Below the pieces are notes generated by a model, which worked only from the letters and a program-made list of their open reading frames with translations, did no database searches and was not told the origin of the DNA. 64,000 nucleotides of DNA, from assembly GCF_017348915.1 (NCBI RefSeq), contig NZ_CP071383.1:4278001-4342000 (forward strand), in the 5' to 3' direction. Shown piece by piece: positions 59,338-64,000 of the stretch (the stretch's first letter is position 1; every line of letters starts with the position of its first letter). The position numbers were made by a program, and so were the translations under genes. This DNA is from Leclercia pneumoniae (lineage in GTDB: Bacteria; Pseudomonadota; Gammaproteobacteria; Enterobacterales; Enterobacteriaceae).

Positions 59338-60765
59338 ATGACCATTAAAAAAGCGCGCAGTATGGCCGGCCTGCCGTGGATAGCGGCGATGGCCTTCTTT
59401 ATGCAGGCGCTCGATGCCACCATCCTTAACACCGCGCTTCCCGCCATTGCCGAAAGTCTGAATCGCTCTCCACTGGCGATGCAGTCAGCCATTATCAGTT
59501 ATACCCTGACGGTCGCGATGTTAATCCCGGTTAGCGGCTGGCTAGCCGACCGTTTCGGTACGCAGCGTGTCTTTATGGTGGCGGTATCGCTGTTCACACT
59601 GGGATCGCTGGCCTGCGCGCTCTCAGGATCGTTAACTGAACTGGTTATCTTCCGTGTGCTTCAGGGCGTTGGCGGGGCGATGATGATGCCTGTCGCGCGT
59701 CTGGCACTCTTACGGGCCTATCCACGCAGTGAATTGTTGCCGGTACTGAATTTCGTGACGATGCCAGGGCTGGTTGGGCCGATACTGGGCCCGGTGCTGG
59801 GCGGCGTGTTTGTGACCTGGGCGAGCTGGCACTGGATATTCTTGATTAACATTCCTATCGGAATTGCCGGGCTCCTTTACGCCCGTAAGTGCATGCCCAA
59901 CTTCACCACGCCGCGGCGGAAGTTTGATATGCGCGGTTTCTTCCTGTTTGGCCTGAGCCTTGTGCTCTTCTCGAGCGGAATGGAGCTTTTTGGCGAAAAG
60001 ATTGTCGCCAGCGGGTTAGCGCTGTCGGTCATCTTCAGTGGGGTTGTGCTTTTTCTTCTTTATATACGTCACGCGCGTCGTCATCCCACACCGCTCATAT
60101 CACTCTCTCTGTTCAACACCCGTACCTTTTCAGTCGGCATTGCCGGCAATATCGCTTCACGTCTCGGTACCGGTTGTGTGCCGTTTCTGATGCCGTTGAT
60201 GCTGCAGGTAGGTTTTGGATACCCGGCGCTTATCGCGGGCTGCATGATGGCCCCTACGGCAGTGGGATCGATTCTGGCTAAGTCAGGTGTGACGCAAGTA
60301 CTGCGCCGGTTGGGTTACCGTAAAACCCTGGTGGGCGTCACCATCTTCATTGGCGTGATGATTGCGCAATTTTCACTGCAGTCTGCGGCGCTGCCAGTGT
60401 GGATGCTGATCTTGCCATTGTTTGTATTGGGGATGGCGATGTCGACGCAGTTTACCTCGATGAATACTATCACCCTCGCGGACCTCACCGATGAAAACGC
60501 CAGCAGCGGTAACAGCGTGCTGGCCGTGGCGCAGCAACTCTCAATCAGTCTGGGCGTTGCGGTTAGTGCGGCGGTTCTGCGGTTCTATGAAGGTTTCGAC
60601 GGTTCTAATACCGTCGAGCAATTCCACTATACCTTTTTAACGATGGGAGCATTAACGGTGGTCTCGGCGCTGGTCTTTATGTTGTTGAAGCCGAAAGATG
60701 GCAGCAACATGATTAAAGAGCGTCACAAACCTAAACCGACCCCCGTTCCATCAGAACAGGAGTAA
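59338..60765 (+). CDS. hsrA: MFS multidrug-type transporter HsrA
   Basis: A 475-residue 14-helix MFS permease of the DHA2 (EmrB/QacA) family. Motif D1 ([17 protein letters not shown]) and motif A ([10 protein letters not shown]) are present, as is the motif C-like [13 protein letters not shown]. In E. coli HsrA (YieO) overproduction affects homocysteine sensitivity; its substrate is unclear. Its 3' end overlaps the convergent rbsR coding end by 35 bp. Confidence 0.94.
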   Translation: MTIKKARSMAGLPWIAAMAFFMQALDATILNTALPAIAESLNRSPLAMQSAIISYTLTVAMLIPVSGWLADRFGTQRVFMVAVSLFTLGSLACALSGSLTELVIFRVLQGVGGAMMMPVARLALLRAYPRSELLPVLNFVTMPGLVGPILGPVLGGVFVTWASWHWIFLINIPIGIAGLLYARKCMPNFTTPRRKFDMRGFFLFGLSLVLFSSGMELFGEKIVASGLALSVIFSGVVLFLLYIRHARRHPTPLISLSLFNTRTFSVGIAGNIASRLGTGCVPFLMPLMLQVGFGYPALIAGCMMAPTAVGSILAKSGVTQVLRRLGYRKTLVGVTIFIGVMIAQFSLQSAALPVWMLILPLFVLGMAMSTQFTSMNTITLADLTDENASSGNSVLAVAQQLSISLGVAVSAAVLRFYEGFDGSNTVEQFHYTFLTMGALTVVSALVFMLLKPKDGSNMIKERHKPKPTPVPSEQE

Positions 60766-61723
60766 GCTGCAGCCGCTGTTGCTGCAGCGCGGGTTGCGCC
60801 ATTCGATGGATCAGCACGTCAATGGCCAGCTCTCCCAGTTCATCTTTAGGTTGATGAATGGTAGTGAGCGGCGGTGTCATATAGCGCGCCAGTTCGATGT
60901 CGTCGTAACCCACAATGGCGATGTCGTCCGGCACGCGAAGTCCCGCCTGATATAACGCCTGATAAGCCCCAACCGCCATAGCATCGTTGCCAATAAATAC
61001 TGCCTGCGGCCGCTCTGCTTTTTGCAGCAGCGTCTGCATCGCCTCGTAACCCCCGCTGAACTCAAAATCGCCGGTAATTTGATAGCCATCCGGGACGGGT
61101 AAACCTGCACGCGCCATGGCGACCAGAAAACCCTCCAGGCGCAGGCGTGCCGGCGTTTTATCCAGCGGCCCGGTAATGCAGGCGATGCGGGTATGGCCTT
61201 TATCGATAAGATGCTGGGTCGCCATATCGCCCCCCAGCAGGGAGTTATCCTGAATCAGATCGCTGGTGCCGTCGAACGGCGCCCAGTCCATCATTACCGT
61301 CGGAACGGAAGGGTAGCGTTGGATAATCTCCTTCGACGGCTGATGCGTTTCGGTGCATAGCAACAGTAACCCATCGACGCGTTTCTGCATCAGCGTTTCC
61401 AGATTACTGTTCATACGTTGCTCGTCACCTTCGGTATTACACAGCACGAGGCTATAGCCCCGTTCAAAGCAGCTGCGCTCTACGCCGCGAACAAGTTCCG
61501 AATAAAAGGGGTTGGTACTGGCGGTAATAAGCATACCGATGGTGCGCGTCTGGTTGAGCTTAAGACTGCGCGCCAGCGCCGAAGGCGCATAGTTGAGTTC
61601 TTTGACTGCAGCTTCAACTTTCTCCCTGATCGCCTCACTGACGAAACGATCCTTATTGACAACGTGGGAGACAGTGGAAGTAGAAACGCCCGCCATGCGG
61701 GCGACATCTTTCATTGTAGCCAA
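60731..61723 (-). CDS. rbsR: Ribose operon repressor
   Basis: A 330-residue LacI-family repressor ([20 protein letters not shown] helix-turn-helix, hinge [11 protein letters not shown], then the ribose-binding core). The start is TTG at 61723 with AGGGG upstream overlapping the rbsK stop, so translation is coupled; an ATG three codons later would shorten the HTH lead. Ribose or ribose 5-phosphate releases it. It is the last gene of the rbs operon. Confidence 0.96.
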   Translation of the reverse strand: MATMKDVARMAGVSTSTVSHVVNKDRFVSEAIREKVEAAVKELNYAPSALARSLKLNQTRTIGMLITASTNPFYSELVRGVERSCFERGYSLVLCNTEGDEQRMNSNLETLMQKRVDGLLLLCTETHQPSKEIIQRYPSVPTVMMDWAPFDGTSDLIQDNSLLGGDMATQHLIDKGHTRIACITGPLDKTPARLRLEGFLVAMARAGLPVPDGYQITGDFEFSGGYEAMQTLLQKAERPQAVFIGNDAMAVGAYQALYQAGLRVPDDIAIVGYDDIELARYMTPPLTTIHQPKDELGELAIDVLIHRMAQPALQQQRLQLTPVLMERGSV

Positions 61724-61726
61724 GCA

Positions 61727-62656
61727 TTACCCCTGTTGACTTAAGAAGTCATCAATCTCGTTACGCCACGGAACGGAAGGCTGAGCACCTTTACGGGTTA
61801 CCGCAATTGCGGCAGCGGCATGTGCAAAGCGGATGGCATCGTCCAGAGATGAGCCTTCCAGCAGCGCGGTCACCAGCGCGCCGTTAAAGGTATCGCCCGC
61901 GGCAATGGTATCGATCGCTTTCACGCGGAATCCAGCCACGCGACGACCTTCCCCCTTGACGCTGGCCCACACGCCGCGACTGCCAAGCGTGATGATAACG
62001 GTTTCGATGCCTTTATCATGTAACGCCTTTGCCGCACGCGCCGCGTCGTCGTCGTTTTCAACGCGAATGCCCGTCAGCTTTTCCGCTTCGGTTTCGTTAG
62101 GAGTGATGATATCCACCAGCGCCAGTAGCTCGTCTGATAATACACGGGCCGGCGCAGGATTAAGTACGACAGTGGTATGATTTTCATGCGCAATTTTCGC
62201 GGCTGCCAGTACGCTTTCAACCGGCGACTCCAGCTGCATAAGCAGAGCCTGAGCGCCTGCAATAATGTCACGCTGCGCCTCCACCCTTTCGGTGGTCAGT
62301 TGGGCGTTTGCGCCCGCATGAATACCGATAACATTCTCACCTTCGCCGTTGACGAAAATTAACGCCACCCCGGTAGACTCGCCTTTGACCACGCTGATTG
62401 GCGTAATATCGATATTGTCGCGTTGCAGCTGCTGACAAACGCGCTCGCCAGTATCGTCATCGCCCGTACAGGCAATAAACGCAATGCTGGCACCGCTGCG
62501 CCCGGCGGCAACGGCCTGATTGGCACCTTTACCACCAAATGCAACCTGATACTGGTTACCGGTTACGGTTTCGCCTGGGGAGGGGAATGAATCAAGGTTA
62601 AGAATGTGATCGGCATTAATACTGCCAAGGACGACGAGCTTACCTGCGGTTTTCAT
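61727..62656 (-). CDS. rbsK: Ribokinase
   Basis: A 309-residue PfkB-family kinase phosphorylating D-ribose at O5. The N-terminal signature is VAFGGKGANQAVAAGRSGA, and the catalytic motif DTIAAGDTFNGALV contains the Asp base. The ATG at 62656 (MKTAGKLVVLGSINADH) gives the E. coli length; the longer open frame is unsupported. Confidence 0.97.
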   Translation of the reverse strand: MKTAGKLVVLGSINADHILNLDSFPSPGETVTGNQYQVAFGGKGANQAVAAGRSGASIAFIACTGDDDTGERVCQQLQRDNIDITPISVVKGESTGVALIFVNGEGENVIGIHAGANAQLTTERVEAQRDIIAGAQALLMQLESPVESVLAAAKIAHENHTTVVLNPAPARVLSDELLALVDIITPNETEAEKLTGIRVENDDDAARAAKALHDKGIETVIITLGSRGVWASVKGEGRRVAGFRVKAIDTIAAGDTFNGALVTALLEGSSLDDAIRFAHAAAAIAVTRKGAQPSVPWRNEIDDFLSQQG

Positions 62657-62762
62657 AATTGAGTGTCCATCTGAGAGCGCCACCGGGGTGACCCGGTGGC
62701 GTATGCCACACTTTTCTTTATATGTTGTCCTTCAGGCAGCCTGTTACTGCCTGAGCTGCATA

Positions 62763-63653
62763 TTACTGCTTGATGACCAGTTTCAGGTCAACGGGATATT
62801 TGGCCTGAACTTTTTCGCCCTTCAGCACTTTGTCAGCAGTCTGCACGCCAGTAACGCCGATCTGCTCAGGCAGCTGAGCAATGGTCGCAGCCAGTTTGCC
62901 ATCATTTACCGCTTTTTCACCATCAGGCGTGCCGTCAAATCCAACCACCATCACATCTGATTTACCTGCGGTCTGCAATGCACGCAGCGCGCCCAGTGCC
63001 ATTTCATCGTTCTGAGCAAATACCGCTTTAACATCCGGATGCGCGGTCAGCAGGTTCTGCATGACGTTCAGACCCTTAGTGCGGTCGAAGTCAGCGGGCT
63101 GGCTCGCCAGGACGTTAAATTTGTGGGCAGCAACGGCCTGCTGGAAGCCTTCACCACGCTCACGGGCAGCAGAGGTACCGGCGATACCCTGCAGTTCGAT
63201 CACTTTCGCGCCTTCACCCGCTTTCTTCGCGATGTAGTCACCGGCAATCTTGCCACCCAGCACGTTGTCAGAGGCGATATGGCTTACCACTTCACCTTTG
63301 CTTGCCTGACGGTCAAGGGTAATGACCGGGATGTTAGCCTGGTTAGCCATCTTCACGGCGTTACCTACCGCGTCGGAATCGGTTGGGTTGATCAGCAGAA
63401 TTTTAGTACCGCGAACGGTCAAGTCCTGAACGTTAGCCAGCTCTTTCGCCGGGTTATTCTGGGAGTCCAGAACCACCAGGTTATAGCCCAGTTTGTCTGC
63501 TTCTTTCTGTGCGCCATCCTTCAGGGAGACGAAGAACGGGTTATTCAGCGTAGAGATGACCAGCGCGATGGTGTCTTTCGCCATTGCGTTCGCACTCACG
63601 GTTGCGCTCAGTGCTACAGCAGAAACCAGGGTAGCCAGTTTTTTCATGTTCAT
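62763..63653 (-). CDS. rbsB: Ribose ABC transporter periplasmic binding protein
   Basis: A 296-residue ribose-binding protein, also the Trg chemotaxis ligand carrier in E. coli. The signal peptide [20 protein letters not shown] ends near [12 protein letters not shown]. The mature part is nearly identical to E. coli RbsB ([32 protein letters not shown]). It lies between rbsC and rbsK, with a 106-bp gap to rbsK that contains a small palindromic stretch (GCCACCGGGGTGACCCGGTGGC, abridged as inverted CACCGGG/CCCGGTG arms). Confidence 0.97.
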   Translation of the reverse strand: MNMKKLATLVSAVALSATVSANAMAKDTIALVISTLNNPFFVSLKDGAQKEADKLGYNLVVLDSQNNPAKELANVQDLTVRGTKILLINPTDSDAVGNAVKMANQANIPVITLDRQASKGEVVSHIASDNVLGGKIAGDYIAKKAGEGAKVIELQGIAGTSAARERGEGFQQAVAAHKFNVLASQPADFDRTKGLNVMQNLLTAHPDVKAVFAQNDEMALGALRALQTAGKSDVMVVGFDGTPDGEKAVNDGKLAATIAQLPEQIGVTGVQTADKVLKGEKVQAKYPVDLKLVIKQ

Positions 63654-63680
63654 ATCAGAGATGTCCTGTAGTGTCGTCAG

Positions 63681-64000
63681 TTACTGTTTTTTGTTGTCTA
63701 CCAGTACCGCCAGCAAAATCACCACTGCTTTAACGATCATCTGGTAATAGGAGGAAACACCTAGCAAATTCAAACCATTATTCAGGAAACCGAGGATCAA
63801 TGCGCCGATCAGGGTCCCAACAATACGACCTTTACCACCCGCGAGGCTGGTACCGCCCAGCACGACTGCCGCAATGGCATCCAGCTCATAGCCCGTACCC
63901 GCCGTCGGCTGTGCCGAGGAGAGACGCGCCACTTCGATAATGCCTGCCAGTGACGCCAGCAGGCCGGACAGAGAGTAAACGATAATTTTGACTTTATTAA
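63681..64000 (-). CDS. rbsC: Ribose ABC transporter permease, C-terminal part
   Basis: The last 106 residues of the RbsC inner-membrane permease; the frame stays open to the right edge. IIVYSLSGLLASLAGIIEVA, then ELDAIAAVVLGGTSLAGGKG and the end VVILLAVLVDNKKQ match E. coli RbsC. The stop is 27 bp before the rbsB start. Confidence 0.96.
   Translation of the reverse strand, partial: NKVKIIVYSLSGLLASLAGIIEVARLSSAQPTAGTGYELDAIAAVVLGGTSLAGGKGRIVGTLIGALILGFLNNGLNLLGVSSYYQMIVKAVVILLAVLVDNKKQ

Overview
The window is chromosomal DNA of an enterobacterium close to Escherichia coli and Salmonella. Gene order and protein sequences point to the Enterobacter/Leclercia/Lelliottia group, but genus is a guess. 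Apart from four accessory differences, the gene order is the reverse complement of the E. coli 84-88 min region: rha, fdo, yih sulfoquinovose genes, typA, glnALG, hemN, polA, dsbA, mob, rrn, rbs. Nothing here is a clearly new system. The unusual content lies in rearrangements, relics, duplications and candidate regulatory sites.

Region 1 (1-6876) is the tail of an L-rhamnose operon. The end of rhaD is followed by a four-gene CUT2-type sugar ABC transporter, an iron-type alcohol dehydrogenase (probable lactaldehyde reductase) and rhaM. E. coli has rhaD next to rhaM, so five genes sit between them here. Region 2 (6876-13835) lies where E. coli has yiiG/frv. It holds a raffinose/melibiose-type cluster (rafR, rafA, rafB with two operators), an XRE-cupin regulator divergent from an azlCD-type amino-acid exporter, and a near-identical tandem pair of small DUF1471 periplasmic proteins.

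Region 3 (13836-20578) is fdhD and, divergently, the selenoprotein formate dehydrogenase-O operon fdoGHI-fdhE. fdoG has an in-frame UGA (Sec196) and a SECIS hairpin. Region 4 (20582-25488) is fabY, dtd, yihY, yihX, yihW and yihV on the minus strand, with a PIN-domain toxin relic beside fabY. Region 5 (25489-34381) is the sulfoquinovose (sulfo-EMP) operon yihU-T-S-Q-P-O-ompL. Together with yihV and its regulator yihW it imports, isomerises, phosphorylates, cleaves and reduces sulfoquinovose. yihR is absent.

Region 6 (34432-44580) carries typA, the nitrogen-regulated glnA-glnL-glnG operon with a sigma-54 promoter and NtrC sites, yshB, hemN, yihI, engB, and the sRNAs CsrC and Spot 42. Region 7 (44581-53102) has polA, yihG split by an IS3-family element with a 3-bp target duplication, dsbA, srkA, yihD, mobA and mobB. 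Region 8 (53136-58485) is a minus-strand rRNA operon (16S, tRNA-Glu, 23S, 5S). Its 5S end abuts mobB (rrnA flank in E. coli) and its 16S end abuts yieP (rrnC flank), so the operon is a junction between two E. coli loci. Region 9 (58635-64000) is yieP, hsrA and the distal ribose genes rbsR, rbsK, rbsB and partial rbsC.
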